The notes under the pieces were generated by a model that was not told the DNA's origin, ran no database searches, and saw only the letters and a list, made by a program, of their open reading frames with translations. A stretch of DNA of 64,000 nucleotides from Cycas panzhihuaensis (lineage: Eukaryota > Cycadophyta): NCBI GenBank assembly GCA_023213395.1, contig CM041465.1:12834001-12898000 (forward strand), in the 5' to 3' direction. Of the stretch, positions 22,780 through 35,403 are shown in pieces (within the stretch, counting starts at the first letter, position 1; each line of letters opens with the position of its first letter). Position numbers and translations under genes: made by a program.

Positions 22780-23960
22780 GTTAGCCAGTAAATAGTATCT
22801 GAATTTCTAAAGAGCATATACTATGCCCAACCCTTATTGTTCTATCACTGAATAATTTTTTTAGCCTTAGTTGGTTTCTAACTTATAAAATAGACTGGTA
22901 GATCAATTTTATCATCTTTTGGCTATGTAAATATACACCCAATAGAAAACAAGGAGGCATCTACATATAGATGAAAGGGTTTATCCTAATCTAGAAATCT
23001 AAGGATTAGTGCCTGGGATATCTTCTTTTTCAATAATTCAAACACCAACTATTGTTGTAACTTCTATTGTTATTCATTCTTCCTTTTTAATAGGATTTCT
23101 AGGGGGTTAACTATCTGAGCATAATTTTTATAAACTTTTAATAGTACCATATCATCCCTAGATATCATTTAACTTGCCTTCGCATTTTTGGCACTAGGAA
23201 ATTTAAGATCACTAGTACTTCGTTTGGATCTATGAGTAGTCCATTCTTTGTCACCACATGATATAATAAGGTCTCAAATAACACCATAAAGGTGTATTTT
23301 GTAGGATTCAAATATAACATATTCTTTTCGCATGTTTCAAGCATCAAATACAAATAACTAAGATGATCTTTTAATAAGGTAAATTGTGTCCAATTGTCTA
23401 GAAATACCTCAATTATTTGTCTAAAGATATTGAGAATAACTCTCTAGAATATTACAGGGGTGTTCATTAATCCAAATGGAATTACTCTGAATGCATATGT
23501 ATCCCATTTAATGATGAAGGTTGTCTTTAATTAATCTTGTGCTACGATTTAGACCTAATTATACCCATTAAATCCATCAATAAATGAATACATATCATGT
23601 CCTACCACCTTTTCTAGAATATCCTCTGTGAAAGGAATTGGAAATGGATCTTTTTTAGTGACTCTATTTAAAGCTCTATAGTTGATGCAAACTCTAACTT
23701 TCCCATTTTTCTTTGGGATGACTACAATGAGAATTATCCATTCATTATTTTAAACCTCAAAAATATAATCCACTTCCAATAACTCATCAATCTCAGCATT
23801 AACTTTCTCCTTATACTCTAGATTCATATGATATTGCTTTTTTCTTACAGGTTTAACTCCTTCTATCAAATTAATTTTGTGCTTCCCCAACTCTAGTGGA
23901 ATGCCTTTTAAGTCCTTATAGGACTAGGTGAAGACATCCTTGTATTCTAAGAATAGTGAG
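22780..23960 (-). pseudogene. Gypsy element 3: reverse transcriptase and RNase H
   Basis: On the minus strand the RT reads Val-Ile-Pro-Lys-Lys-Asn-Gly-Lys near 23710, Asn-Tyr-Arg-Ala-Leu-Asn near 23675, Gly-Phe-Asn-Gly-Tyr-Asn near 23570 and Val-Ile-Pro-Phe-Gly-Leu near 23480. The catalytic site near 23415-23392 is Phe-Leu-Asp-Asn-Trp, where the family has two Asp. A 62-codon open piece (23353-23165) covers the following Leu-Asn-Pro-Thr-Lys and Gly-Leu-Leu-Ile-Asp-Pro motifs. RNase H is more decayed, down to about 22780. Confidence 0.88.
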
Positions 23961-25059
23961 GTAGCTTGTTGCACCATTTCCTCCTTTTAGTAATCCCCGA
24001 AGGTGATCATCTATGGCTGCTCTTTTGTGCCAATGTTGATTTCCTTCATCTTCAAAATTTTCCCTTGCACTGCTTTTCCATCTGGACTTAATATGTATTT
24101 TGGCATGATATCTATACTATGATCTCTATATTCTAATGCAAAATAACTAGGTAGAATGATTTCTTATTCATATGAAATTTCCTCTTTAATTTCAATCTAA
24201 AAATAATGCTCTTCTTTTTCCAGGGTTCTTTCCTTAATTTTTTATAAAATTACTTGAATATGTTTATTTAGACTATGATACATAAAAGTCTGATAAACAT
24301 TTTCCACTATCATATCCCATTCTATCAGTTTTATGCTTTCATAAGAATTATACTAGACAGTGGCAATTCCTTTAAATGTTACCCCCCAATATTGAGTGTA
24401 ATATTTTTTTTTGAATTTCTTATGTTGTCCATTTTTTAACACACCTTTATACATGTGAATATGGATCATCCCTATTTTGAAACAAGGCTACTTTATTCTT
24501 TTAGAATCTTATTAAAAAATATTTTCTTATTTCTTGCAAAAAATTAAAATTTTGTACATACGTATCATACCAAATTTGATCTTATCCTATCAAAGAACAT
24601 GTAAACATAAAATACTAAAATTATTACTACCATTTATTCTTCATTATTTTAATACATTATTGCAAATGATTTTCTGGTTGTTCTATGTCACCATTATATT
24701 TAGGTAGTTTGCAAACTATAGAAGTAATTTTTCCTTGTATATTCTTTTCTATTTGGGGTGACTCTAGTTGTTTTTATTCCTCATCCTCTTCTTCTAAAGA
24801 ATCCATGTAGCATTCCAAATGATAATATGAAGCTAGTTCTGTTTCATCCTAGGAATTATATAGCCAATATAGCATATAGGATGATGAAGGGCTATTTGAC
24901 AGCATTGATTGTATTTGAAAAGTTATTTTAGAACAAGGACTTACTATAGATTCTATGGTTGTTATTATAGATGAGGCTCTACCTTCATCTTTAATATTTT
25001 CTATCTTTGGCCCATCTGAGCATAATGGAATGATCACTATTTTCTCTTCTACTAGAAGG

Positions 25060-25400
25060 GTGAATGTATGTCTCCCCCAATCCTAAATTACCTTCATAGC
25101 CAATAACCAAGGTCTGCCTAACAAGGCCAGATAAGTCCTCCTCTGATACTGCATTTAAACTATTGCAAAATGTAATAATATAGTTACTTTTGTGATTGTT
25201 ATTGGGATATTCAATAGTGTTCCCATAGGCCTTACTTGTAATTGATTGGATAATCTAATTGAATAATCTAGGACAATCACATTGGGCCTTCCCAAGGCTA
25301 TCCATGAGGATTTGGGTAATATATTTACTCCTCATCCCCCATCTATAATAGTTCTACATATGGTTATTCTAAAAACCATCATTAGGACTCTGGGGTCTAT
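25060..25400 (-). pseudogene. Gypsy element 3: aspartic protease
   Basis: On the minus strand the reading Thr-Ile-Ile-Asp-Gly-Gly at about 25375 (active-site Asp, family Asp-Gly-Gly/Ser) is followed by Val-Asn-Ile-Leu-Pro. Next come Ala-Leu-Gly-Arg-Pro, then Arg-Pro-Met-Gly-Thr-Leu near 25230, then Leu-Leu-Gly-Arg-Pro-Trp-Leu near 25115, the usual second half of a Gypsy protease. A stop interrupts the active-site segment. Confidence 0.8.
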
Positions 25401-25599
25401 TCTCGTGTCTTTTATGTCTCTAAAAACTAGATTTTTAATTTGATCTAATACCAGTTATTGGAAGTACCCTACTTCCCACCACTTAAACACTACTAATATA
25501 GGGATTGACACTCCTAATTCAGTAAGTATATCCTTTATAGTTTGAAATCATTACCAAGGATTCATACTTTCTTATGGTTGTGTTATTCTCATTTTATAA

Positions 25600-27514
25600 T
25601 GTAGACCTTTGAATCTTCCATGTTATGACTCTTCCTATTGAACTTGTCCCATAGCATCTTGAAGAATTTTGACTGCTTCCTATAATTGTTGTTTCTCCAC
25701 TGTTGGATCTAGGAAATTACCTTGAAGGGGAAGAGATCCTATTGATTTGCCACTATGTGTTTGCAAAAATGTAACTTTTCCTTATCTAAAACCATGTTGA
25801 CCAAATTAACACTTTGAACTTTATTATTCTTTAAGTAATTTGGCCATTTATCGTCCGTCAATCCATATTCCTCACAGATATATTCTGCTCATTTCTTTTC
25901 TAATGGGCACTCTGATCTATAATATCCCCATCTATGACATAAGAAATAATGAATCAATCTTGTTTTCCCCTTGTATTACTTTGAGATTTCACATTCTATC
26001 TTTTATGAATATACATTATGAATTTCACCTTCATTATTCTTGGGTTTGAAATAACATTCCCGTGTGTAATGATTATTCCTTTGGTAATTATCACACGATT
26101 TCGACAATCCTCTATGCTCATTTTTTAAATGCCCTTACTGATTGTAAGGTGGGGGACACCAGATATTTTTCCTCAAATTTTTAAGTTACAAACATGACAA
26201 TTTTGTGTATAGATTTTTTGGCTCTTGATTATATTACATATTGTTGGGAGCAGAAACTGTGGGTTGCTACTTCAAAGCTTCCACTTCTTTTTTCAAAGGT
26301 TCGATCTCTAGGTTAGTACCCATATGTGGCATTTGTGTGGGTTACATTATAATGCCCATTATTAGAAAATATGTTAAGGATTATATCACCATCTGGGAAT
26401 ATGCTAATTCCATTTGATTTTTAAATTTTAGCATTAACTCCCTCACTTGCTTATAGTTGTTCATTAAATATAACATTACTTTATCTTTAAGTTGGGGTAT
26501 TAATCCTTATACAAAGTACTTCATTGCTAACATTGAATGGATTGCTATCATTGACTACATTTTATTCATGATAACTCATATTCTTCCATCAAAACTATTG
26601 ATAGACTCCCTAGGATACTATCAAATTTCTTCCAAAGCTTGTAAAATAGCTATTGGATATCTCAATTTCTAAAAATAATTAAAAAATTATTCTTGTAATT
26701 GATCCTAGTTCAGTTGAAGTGCTACTACATATTGAAACCATGCCACTGTGGGTTCTCTCAATGTTGAAAAAAATTAAGCTTTTATTTCTCTTTGATCTAA
26801 AGTCCTTTTGATTTGGATCATGTTTTCAAATGATGCTAGATGATCGCTTGGATCTATGGTTCCATCAAAATAGAGGCTTGAGAACATTGAATCGCTTTGC
26901 ACAATAATATACAGGGTTGTACTTACTTGATTTCCTCCACTTGATACCTTACTTTATCCTTTTATAGTTTGTGCATTATTGCCTATTATGCCTCCTATAC
27001 TACTACCTAAAGTTGCCATTGGTAGTTTGGAAAGGGGATTTATTATATGACTTGGAGTTTGAATTTCTAATAAATACTGGTTCCAAGCTTATTCTACTAT
27101 GCTATATATCCCCAACTTGATGGAATTTTCTTCTTGTGTTAACATTTCCTCTTTTTGCAAATTTTCTCCTTCTACAAAATCTTGTTGACTATTTTTGTTA
27201 GTGCTTGTTAGTTGTACCTCTTTTATAGGATCCTCTTCTTTTGAACACCTTTATTTAATTTCTTCATTTGTTTTGTCTAGACTATGCCTAGATCTTGCTA
27301 TTTTACTTCATCCTTATTTTTTAACTTTCCTCTCTCTGTCAAATGTGTAAATGGTCCCCTCTTCACTTACTTCCTTAGTGATTATAAATCTAGGTTTACG
27401 TATTTTAGCTTGGAGTCTTTCCTTTTTCCAACATTCTCCTCGATTGTGACATGATTTGGCTTCTACTCTTGGTGGTATAGAAGAGGATCCAATATTCCTT
27501 TTACTTGGTCTCAC
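25600..27514 (-). pseudogene. Gypsy element 3: gag
   Basis: A decayed gag on the minus strand. The N-terminal part (27514-27314) is open for 66 codons and strongly basic (Arg/Lys). The gag core follows in pieces between about 26760 and 26350. A CCHC-like knuckle lies near 26070: Cys-Asp-Asn-Tyr, then His, then Arg-Glu-Cys, so the second Cys reads Tyr. Position between 5' LTR and protease supports the call more than the degraded sequence does. Confidence 0.65.
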
Positions 27515-27555
27515 CTATCATCATCATCCTTGAGTCAATTTGGTAATGGAACTAA

Positions 27556-27926
27556 TGTGTGCTGGTTCATTTTAGTACATATAGAAGCAAGCATAAAAAC
27601 AACTAAAATAATAATTATTCATTATGATCCAGAGACACAATGTCATGAGGTCAAGAACCATTATCATTATATTATGATAGGTTACTCTGGTTCTCTTATA
27701 ACCAGAGATAACCTAGAATAATACACATAGGAGTTAGAATTAATATAGCAAGGTACAAAATATGGAGGACTACATTTTGTGCAATAGTAGTCAAAATGTT
27801 TATAATCCCAAAAACTAAGATCACTCTACAAGCATTTTCCTATTATATTTATATTTTCCTATGGCTTGAGTTGGTTGAAATCATTCAATTATGTTAATTA
27901 GGTTGTAACTAATATAGCCGCACACA
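27556..27926 (-). repeat. 5' LTR of Gypsy element 3
   Basis: The partner of 17678-18046. On the minus strand it begins TGTGTGCGGC and ends CAGCACA. The following minus-strand sequence GTTCCATTACCAAATTG (below 27554) is in the place of a PBS and looks like a C-to-T decayed Gypsy PBS, but I cannot assign the tRNA. Confidence 0.85.
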
Positions 27927-27931
27927 GAAGC

Positions 27932-29826
27932 CTAATGGGTAGACTAATAGCCAATGACCAAAGTCATACTCATCATCAATTAAGGTATACATAGCACACC
28001 ATATGGAATAAGTAAGCAAGTAGAGGCATACATCTATTATCTATGATTATGATATAAAATATTAATTAGATATGAAGGGTAATAAAGAATGCATCCACTT
28101 ACCTATTTATGATAGTATGCATTCCATTCCTAGAAGTTGGAAAACACCCCCTTAAAACTAGAACCTCTTTCACCTATGGCTAGAAGATGGTGAATGTTAT
28201 TAACACAAGTGATGTCAAATGTAATAATAATCCTATTTATGTGGAATAAGGGGCTAGGTCTAATATAGTTTTACTTTATTAGTAGATGATTGAAGGGTGT
28301 TACCCTTATTTTAACCTTATCAGGGAACTATGTTGGAGGTGTACTAGCTAAGAAGGGATGATAGGTTAATGATAAGGTCAACCTAAGTAGGCCAATAACC
28401 ATGAGAAACCTAGATGAGTATGAAGAGGGCCACCATAGTTTATCATCATTAGTGGTTATCTTTTAGAGTGAGGTGTCAAGTGGTTGGGAGATTGCCTCAA
28501 GAATAAGACAAGATGGGTAATGTGGCCTGGAGCTAGGCTCTAAAGCCTTAGGTCCTCAGATATATAAAGTAATGCCTCAAATATCCAAGGGGAGAACTCG
28601 ATGGTCAAGGTGGTTCATTGTAGTTTAACCTTATTAGTAGGCTTATTTTAGATGAAGAGTTATTTGGGCTCATCTCAGAGCATATTTTTAATTTTTTGAT
28701 GTTTTATATATATTTTTTATATTTTGGTTTATTTATATTATTTTGAGATTCGTTATATATATGTGTGTGTGTATGTATGTGTGTGTGTATATGTATGTAT
28801 GTATTTTATTAGTTTTATGATATTTTTTAGAAATTTATGGTTTTATATTACTTTTATAGTTTTATAGGTAGATTTTGCATGCAAAGGAAATAAGTAGACA
28901 ATGAAATGATAATGAAATAACAAAGAGGATTAGGTCATGGGTATCAAGGAGTAGTGTATCTTAAGAGGGCCATAACTTAGTTGAGTATGTAAAAATATAC
29001 AAGGTAGTTTACCCTCACTTTAGAGTATGGGAAGTGGTTTAGGCTCTCGCTAGAGCATGTGGGAAGTTGGTAGCTTAGCTAAGCTTCCTAAGTGGGCTAA
29101 GAGTGTTTAGGATTATCACCATAGTTTAGCCTCTTTAATGAGTTACCCTTAGAGGTGATGCTAGGAGGGATTACCTCCTAGGCATGAGTTTTAATGGTGG
29201 GCCTATTAGAAAAGAATTAGGCCATAAGGGACCTAACATGATCAATAAGGGATCTCAATTATAGGCAATAAACTTATTAGACCTAGGTGAGTTAGGACAA
29301 AATGAGTTAAGAGTTAAAGTACAATGCATCAGGGCCCTAATAGACATGTAAAGCATCAATCAATGAGTCTATGATAGTGGTGTACTCAACTATGTTATTG
29401 GTAGCTCTATCTAAGTAAACTCTAGAGTATATGATAGTGTGCACTAGGTGATCTTAAATGGTACAAGTTGTTGCAGCAAGGCTAGGATTCCCATGGCTAC
29501 CCCTATCAGTGTGGATGATTAATGCCATGGGGATATGCAAAGGCAACTCAAGGTATATTTATAGAATAAGGGGAGAAGGAAGGAATCAACAAATGTCATA
29601 AGGACCTAAGTAGGCATGCAAACTCTAACTAAGATGATGAGTAATACCTAGTCCTTAGGAGCAATTACATATCAATATCATGGCCTCTTCTATAATCCAT
29701 AATGGGTTATATCCATGTCAAATAGGTCTTGATCATGATTGAGACCATGGTGGATCCACACAATTAGATCTAAAGGTCCTAAGATGGCCCGCTCAATTAG
29801 ATATAACCTACAAATTATAGGTAGGG
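27932..29826. other. Unassigned sequence between Gypsy elements 3 and 4
   Basis: About 1.9 kb of AT-rich sequence. I see no domain, LTR or clear ORF. A mixed TA/TG microsatellite lies at 28752-28805. Confidence 0.4.
28752..28805. repeat. Mixed (TA)(TG)(TATG) microsatellite
   Basis: Blocks of TA, TG and TATG alternate over about 54 bases. Confidence 0.9.
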
Positions 29827-29830
29827 ATGA

Positions 29831-31009
29831 TGATCCATTTTCGGATCTTTAAGTTCATAATACTCTTAAAATACCTTGTTTTTCATGTTAATGATCTTCA
29901 TTTAGTAGAAAAATACATTAAGAGACTTAAAAAATGCAAAAAAAAGTGCAATTGCAGTTGCAACCAAGTGCAACCAACTACAACTAAGTGCTATCGGGTG
30001 GTCTACAACTGCAACTAAGTGCTACCAGGTGGTCTTCAAGTACAACTAAGTACAATTGACTAGTCTACAAGTGCAATAAGCTGCAACCACGCAGTTTGCA
30101 AGTGCAACTATAGGTACAACCCTGCAGACTAAGGTGCAACCCTGTGGACTGAGGTGCAACCCTGCAGACTGAGGTGCAACTCTGCGGACTACAGGAAAAC
30201 AGAAAACGAAAAAATAGAAAAAATAGCAGCATTTTTGGCAGGGTAAACGAAGTCCATTTTGCACAAAATTTTAGGAGGATCTTTTCACATGTGTCCTCTA
30301 CACGATTAAAGAGAAAAGCCTCCTAATTAAATGGATTTAGTCAAGATTTCTTTAACTGTTTTGAATCTATTGAAGAACGGAAAAATAGAAAACCTATTAT
30401 GGAAGAAATACGTATTATAGGATTTATAATAGTAATATCTTGGTACAAAGAAAAAGATAGAGGATGTCAGTATCTATAGATGTAGTATAGGGAGCAAGAC
30501 AAGAGGAAAGATTCTCCAAAATTACTTTTCGCTTGAGAAAGAATGGCTCCAAAAACGTAGAATCTGCGTAGGAGAGGGAAAATGATGGAAGTGCATAATA
30601 AGTGACAGAGCAGTGCCAAAAATCCATTGTGAGGATAGAAAATGAGCCCAAGAAAGTGAAGTTATAGCCAAGGAAGGAAAATAGTAGCCATAACAGTCCA
30701 AGAAAGAGACGTCAGTGGATTTCTTCACCAAGAAAAGAGACTTTTTTGGTTATCGGCAACCAAAACTCTATGCAAACTTCAATGATAGTGGCTCCAAAGA
30801 ACATGCAGTAGCCCAAGAAGTGCCCAGTACTCAGTTCTACTCTCCCAACTTACTGTAGCAGTCCTTTGCATGCTCAATAGAGCACAAAAAAGAAGGAATT
30901 TTGTAAGAAAATTTAAAATATCTTCAAATTAATGTAATATTATTGTAAATTTGTTCTAGATTTGTTTCAATTAGATTAAGTCTTCACTTTTCCATAAAAA
31001 TTCAGATCA
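29831..31009 (+). repeat. 5' LTR of Gypsy element 4
   Basis: It aligns over its full length with 35745-36964. It starts TGATCC and ends TTCAGATCA. It holds tandem repeats at 29945-30195: first units of about 31 bp containing CAACTAAGTGCTACC, then about five units of 20 bp near GTGCAACCCTGCAGACTGAG. Confidence 0.9.
29945..30195. repeat. Tandem repeats in the 5' LTR of Gypsy element 4
   Basis: About four imperfect 31-bp units (29975-30105) followed by about five 20-bp units (30112-30195). The same arrays occur in the 3' LTR near 35862-36150, with different copy states and a short extra segment around 36020-36045. Confidence 0.88.
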
Positions 31010-31015
31010 ATATTT

Positions 31016-31027
31016 TGGTATGAGAGC
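31016..31027 (+). other. Primer binding site of Gypsy element 4
   Basis: TGGTATGAGAGC, 6 bases after the LTR end, differs by one base from the initiator-tRNA-Met complementary PBS TGGTATCAGAGC. Confidence 0.8.
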
Positions 31028-31187
31028 TAGTTCCTTGAAATCCTTGGGAACTTAGGGATTTTTAAAGAGAAAGAAAAGAAAAAACCCTCTTGCTTTCGTT
31101 ATGAAAAGTTTTTATGAAAACTAGATTTTAGTATTTGTTGATCGGTGAAATTTTAACTGAATCACTTGAGAAAGAACGTAGACAATG

Positions 31188-32150
31188 AAGGAAGATGGCT
31201 GACTTGGAGAAAAAGATGGTGGAAAGGTTTGTGAAGATGGAGCAAAATCTTGATAGACTAACCCAACTTGTGCGCAACTAGTCTCTCAAGAAGTTACAAC
31301 TTCTTCTTCAACAACCAAAGGCATAAAGAAGGAAGAAGATGAACCGATGAAAGAGGATACAAATGAAGAGCTTATAGAAGACCAACAAGAAGATGAAGAA
31401 GATGACAATCCAGCGATAATAACACATCCATTCAAGGTAGAGGCAAAACTTGAATTGCCCATCTATGATGGAACTTTGGATGCCAAAAAATTAGATGGTT
31501 GGTTAGACCAACTAGAAACATATTTTTCTATTTATAGGTATAAAAACCAGCAGAAAATTACTTTTGCTAGGTTAAAATTGTCTAAGCATGTATTAGTTTG
31601 GTGGAATGCATATCTTAAATCCCATAATGTAAATGAAATTACTTGGCAACAATTTAAAATCTTTATAAAGAAGCAATTCTATCCTATTGGGTATGAAGAG
31701 CAACAGAGGATTAAATGACAATATTACTGATAAGAAAGAGGCCAAAATGTCCAAGACTACACAATAAAATTTCAAAAGCAAGCTATTGTGTTAGGCATCT
31801 CTTTACTAGGTAAAGATATCATGCTGAAGTATATTGGAGGATCGCACCAGCATATTCAGTAAGAACTTCAATTGTTTGAAGTTAAATCACTTGATGAAGC
31901 TAGCAAAAAGGTGATTGCCATAGAAAAGAGGAACAAGAAGGCTTATACTGAGAGGAAAAAGTTTGCACCTTAAGAAGGTAGCAACAAACCTGCCTGAGAA
32001 ATGAGGTTTCCAGGTAAAGTTGGACAACAATCTATTAGGGGTTTTGGTAAGAAGAAACAAGCCAATACCACCCAAATCAAAGTCACTTGTACTCATTTCA
32101 AGTGAGCGGGTTACATCATAGAAGATTGTCGGTTCCTACACCCAGAGAAA
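31188..32150 (+). pseudogene. Gypsy element 4: gag
   Basis: A start near 31197 gives Met-Ala-Asp-Leu-Glu-Lys with coiled-coil-like character. The gag core is open from 31347 to 31718 (123 codons): an acidic stretch, then Leu-Pro-Ile-Tyr-Asp-Gly, Leu-Asp-Gly-Trp-Leu-Asp, Trp-Trp-Asn-Ala-Tyr and Gln-Phe-Tyr-Pro-Ile-Gly, typical of Retrotrans_gag. It continues with stops to a zinc-knuckle remnant near 32087-32135 (Cys-Thr-His-Phe, Gly-Tyr, Asp-Cys), in which the second Cys and the His read Phe and Tyr. Confidence 0.88.
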
Positions 32151-32210
32151 TGACCCAAGAACAAGGGGAAAGGTAAAGCTAAAACTGAAAGTAAAGCTTT
32201 ATTTAACTCA

Positions 32211-32785
32211 GTGGATGATGAAGATGTTTGTGGCATTGAAGAAGCTAATGAGAAGTTGATGCTCATGGCTAATGCGGAGCCTAAAAATAACCATCAACAA
32301 GTTGATCCAGAGATTAGAGAGGAGCTCTTCATGGTAAGAATCCAAGTGAAGCAAAGTTTGGTTGATACCATCTTTGATGGAGGAAGCCAAAAAATTTACT
32401 CTCAGAAGCATTGGTAAAGAAATTGGGATTAAAAATGCATGTACATCCAAAACCATATCCTCTTGGATGGCTGCAAAAAGATTTAGAGTTGCAGGTTACT
32501 CACCAATGTAAGTTTAAATTTACAATATCTGAAAAGTTCATTGATGAAGTTGAATGTGAGGTAGTCCCTTTGGATGTTTATCAAGTTGTGTTTGGAAACC
32601 CATATCTCTATGATAGAGATGGAGTTCATCATAGGAGGTTGAGAAAGATTCGACTCATTAAGGACGAGAAATCATATCTGATCAATGCATCAAACCCACA
32701 AAAGAAGATCTCTCTCATATCTTCCCAACAAGTGAAAATATTGATTAATGCTTGTAGGAAGTATGTGCTGCTGATGATAAAGTAA
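32211..32785 (+). pseudogene. Gypsy element 4: aspartic protease region
   Basis: Val-Asp-Thr-Ile-Phe-Asp-Gly-Gly-Ser-Gln near 32360-32390 is the protease active-site segment (family: Asp-Ser/Gly-Gly). A frameshift at about 32400 moves the reading to 32411-32785. There Val-Lys-Lys-Leu-Gly-Leu and Tyr-Pro-Leu-Gly-Trp are followed by Val-Val-Phe-Gly-Asn-Pro-Tyr-Leu near 32590, the second protease half. Confidence 0.85.
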
Positions 32786-32879
32786 AAGGTGGAAGAAAAA
32801 GAACAAGCTGAGTCCTCAATATAGGCACTAGATAGGAAGCAAGTGCAGCAGATTGAAGCCTAAGGAATAGGTACAATGA

Positions 32880-33780
32880 TGTATTCTAAGAGCCAAAAGG
32901 GATGCCCCCTAAAAGGGTAATTGAACATGAAATCCATCTAGTTGTTGATTCACCTTTGCCAAATCTTAGTCTCTACCGAAACTCAGTTTTGGAGAATGAA
33001 GAGATTAAGAGGTAGATTCAAGAACTCTTGGAACAAGGAGTGATCAAGCCGAGTTATTCCCCATGTGGTTCACCTATTGTTTTGGTGCCAAAGAAAGATG
33101 GAGGATGGAGAATGTGCATTGACTATCGGGCTTTGAACAAGATCACCATAAAGAATAGACATCCCTTACCACGGATAGATGACTTGTTGGACCACCAAAT
33201 TTCAATGAAGATATTTCAGCAAAATGGACCTAAAATCAGGCTACTACCAGGTTCGAATCTGAGAGGAAGATACTTGGAACACAGCCTTCAAATCGAAGCA
33301 AGGATTGTTCGAATGGTTGGTGATGCCATTTGGTCAGTGTAATGCACCTACCACCTTCATGAGGTTGATGAATGAGGTATTAAGACCCTTCATTGATGAC
33401 TTTATAATTGTTTATCTAGATAATATTCTAATTTTTAGCCACACTTGGGAGGAGCACCTCCAACATATCAAGTAACTGCTCAAAGTTCTCCAAGAGCAGC
33501 CGTTGAAACTCAATCTAAAGAAGTGCGAGTTTGGAAAGTAATCTCTCATCTTCTTAGGTTTTGTGGTTGGAGGAGGAGAATTGAAGATTGACCCAGCAAA
33601 GATTAAAGTCATTCTTAATTGGCCCACACCTAAGACAATCACAGAGGTAAGAAGTTTCATTGGCGCATATCAATATTTAAGAAAATTTCTTTTCAAATTC
33701 TCTCAAATTGTAACACCTCTTCATGTATTGATGGGAGGACATGCAAAGTTTCATTGGGAGAATAAACAAGAAAAAGCTTT
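32880..33780 (+). pseudogene. Gypsy element 4: reverse transcriptase
   Basis: Pro-Ser-Tyr-Ser-Pro-Cys-Gly-Ser-Pro-Ile near 33050, Val-Pro-Lys-Lys-Asp-Gly-Gly near 33085 and Cys-Ile-Asp-Tyr-Arg-Ala-Leu-Asn near 33115 are textbook Gypsy RT. A frameshift near 33210 follows; then Met-Pro-Phe-Gly-Gln-Cys-Asn-Ala-Pro near 33325. The catalytic site at about 33413-33430 reads Tyr-Leu-Asp-Asn-Ile-Leu, with the second Asp replaced by Asn. The end shows Phe-Leu-Gly-Phe-Val-Val near 33552 and Arg-Ser-Phe-Ile-Gly near 33650. Confidence 0.92.
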
Positions 33781-33786
33781 CAGGCT

Positions 33787-34200
33787 TTGAAGCAGAAAAT
33801 TTGTGAGGCACCTGTGTTAGCTTTACCCTCGTTGCAGAAGCCATTTGAATTGGAGACTGATGCTTCAGGCTATGCCATGGGAGCAGTATTAAAGCAAGAA
33901 GGAAAATTGATAGCATACCATTTAGAGACATTTAATGGAACTGTTATAAACTACCCAACTTATGATAAGGAGCTCTATGCATTACACCAAGAAGTGAAGC
34001 ATGGGAGACCATATTTATTAGAAAAAGAAGTGATCATCTACACCAACCACAAGCCTTTGCAATTCTTGCGGACTCAGTGTAAATTGCAGCAAGCTAGGCA
34101 CATGAAGTGGATGTCCTATTTATAGTAGTTTCACATCGTGGTTAAATACAAGAAAGGAATGACAAATAAAATTGTAGACTTGCTGTCCAGACCTCCTCAA
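33787..34200 (+). pseudogene. Gypsy element 4: RNase H
   Basis: Open from 33787 to 34125. Glu-Thr-Asp-Ala-Ser-Gly-Tyr-Ala-Met-Gly-Ala near 33855 carries the first catalytic Asp; Tyr-Asp-Lys-Glu-Leu-Tyr-Ala near 33960 carries the Glu; Tyr-Thr-Asn-His-Lys-Pro-Leu near 34038 shows Asn where the family has Asp. Shortly after the stop come Asp-Leu-Leu-Ser-Arg-Pro, the usual end of the domain. Confidence 0.9.
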
Positions 34201-34369
34201 CAGCAAGGTATTTCCAGTTTGTTGGTAGCTATGCAATTTCAACCTTTCTCCCATGATGAATATATTGATTTGTACTGGAAAGATAAGGCATTCAAGCCTA
34301 TCTTTGAGCTGTTATAACAAGGAAAAGTAGTTGCTGATTTCCAACTGAAAGATGGACTTCTTTTCAAGC

Positions 34370-35403
34370 AAGACAAGCTTTGCATTCCAAAGCATGCAGA
34401 CTGAATGAAGTGGATAAGAGAAGCTCACACCTCTTGAGTTGCAGGTCATTTTAGAGTGGTAAAGACATTGCTAAACTTGCAGCGATATATGTATTGGCCA
34501 AATATACAATAAGATGTGACTACAACTGTACAAGGGTGTACATTATGCAGCACATCAAAGCTGGCCAATAGGAAGTTTGGATTATACATTCCACTTCCTG
34601 TTCCATCATGACTATGGGAGAGTATCTCCATGGATTTCCTGGGAGGACTACCACGAACCAAAAATGGTATGGATTATTTATTTGTAGTTGTTGATTAGTT
34701 TAGTAAAATGGTGATGTTGATTCCATGTAAGAAGACACATATAGGAAAAGACATAGCTAGATTATTTTTCCAGCATGTTTGGAAGTATTTTGGACTTCCC
34801 AACTCAATCATTTCTGATTAAGACAATAGATTTCTGAGTTATTTTTGGCAAACACTTTAGGGAATGATGGATATGAAGCTAAAGATGAGCAAGACTTTTC
34901 ATCCTCAAACAGATGGCCAGACTGAAGTTGTCAATAAGACATTGGTATAGCTATTACGAGGATACAATGCCAAGCATCCTAAGACTTGGGATAAAAGTCT
35001 CCCATACTTATAATTTGCATTCAATAGAGCTATCCATAGCTCAACCCAGAAATTATCATTTGAGGTATGTTTGGGATTTCTACTTGCAAGTCCTTTCAAT
35101 CTAGAATTTTCTACTCAACTTTCTATAGGAACTAGAAAGGAGGAAGAAGGAGATGAAAAGGCATAAAGATTCTTGGAAATCATCAGAAAAATCCATCAAC
35201 AGGTTGAAGAGCATCTTCAAAAATCTCAACAGAGATACAAACAGTGGCATGATGCACATAGAACTAGCCATTCCTTTAAGGAAGGAGATAGAGTTTGGTT
35301 GCACCTTAGTGAGAAAAGATTGCAAGGTGAAGGCAAAAAGATAAAGCCTATACGATATGGTCCTTTTACAATCTTGAAGAAAATTAGGAAAAATGTTTTC
35401 TAG
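34370..35403 (+). pseudogene. Gypsy element 4: integrase
   Basis: A HHCC zinc-binding region near 34420-34555 shows Ala-Gly-His-Phe and Cys-Thr-Leu-Cys. The core has Ser-Met-Asp-Phe-Leu-Gly-Gly near 34627, Ile-Ser-Asp then a stop then Asp-Asn-Arg-Phe near 34815, and Gly-Gln-Thr-Glu-Val-Val-Asn near 34915, so the three catalytic acids are at recognisable positions. The C-terminal part (35173-35403) is open: Gly-Asp-Arg-Val-Trp-Leu-His-Leu and Tyr-Gly-Pro-Phe-Thr-Ile-Leu. A basic tail to about 35700 may be a decayed chromodomain, but I could not confirm that. Confidence 0.9.

Larger units (their letters stand above)
17678..27926 (-). mobile_element. Gypsy element 3, complete, minus strand, with extra ORF and minisatellite
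   Basis: A 10.2-kb Ty3/gypsy element. Direct repeats 17678-18046 and 27556-27926 (about 370 bp) are its LTRs. Read on the minus strand the order is 5' LTR, gag, protease, RT, RNase H, integrase, minisatellite, extra ORF, polypurine tract, 3' LTR. Flanks GAAGT (17673-17677) and GAAGC (27927-27931) are a candidate 5-bp target duplication with one C/T difference. RT before integrase identifies Gypsy. All coding parts are interrupted, often by TAG/TAA at expected Gln codons. Confidence 0.88.

Noticed and set aside
30046-30264. Cys/Val-rich minus-strand frame in the LTR of Gypsy element 4
   Set aside because: It is read through the 20-bp LTR repeats; the other LTR does not keep it open.
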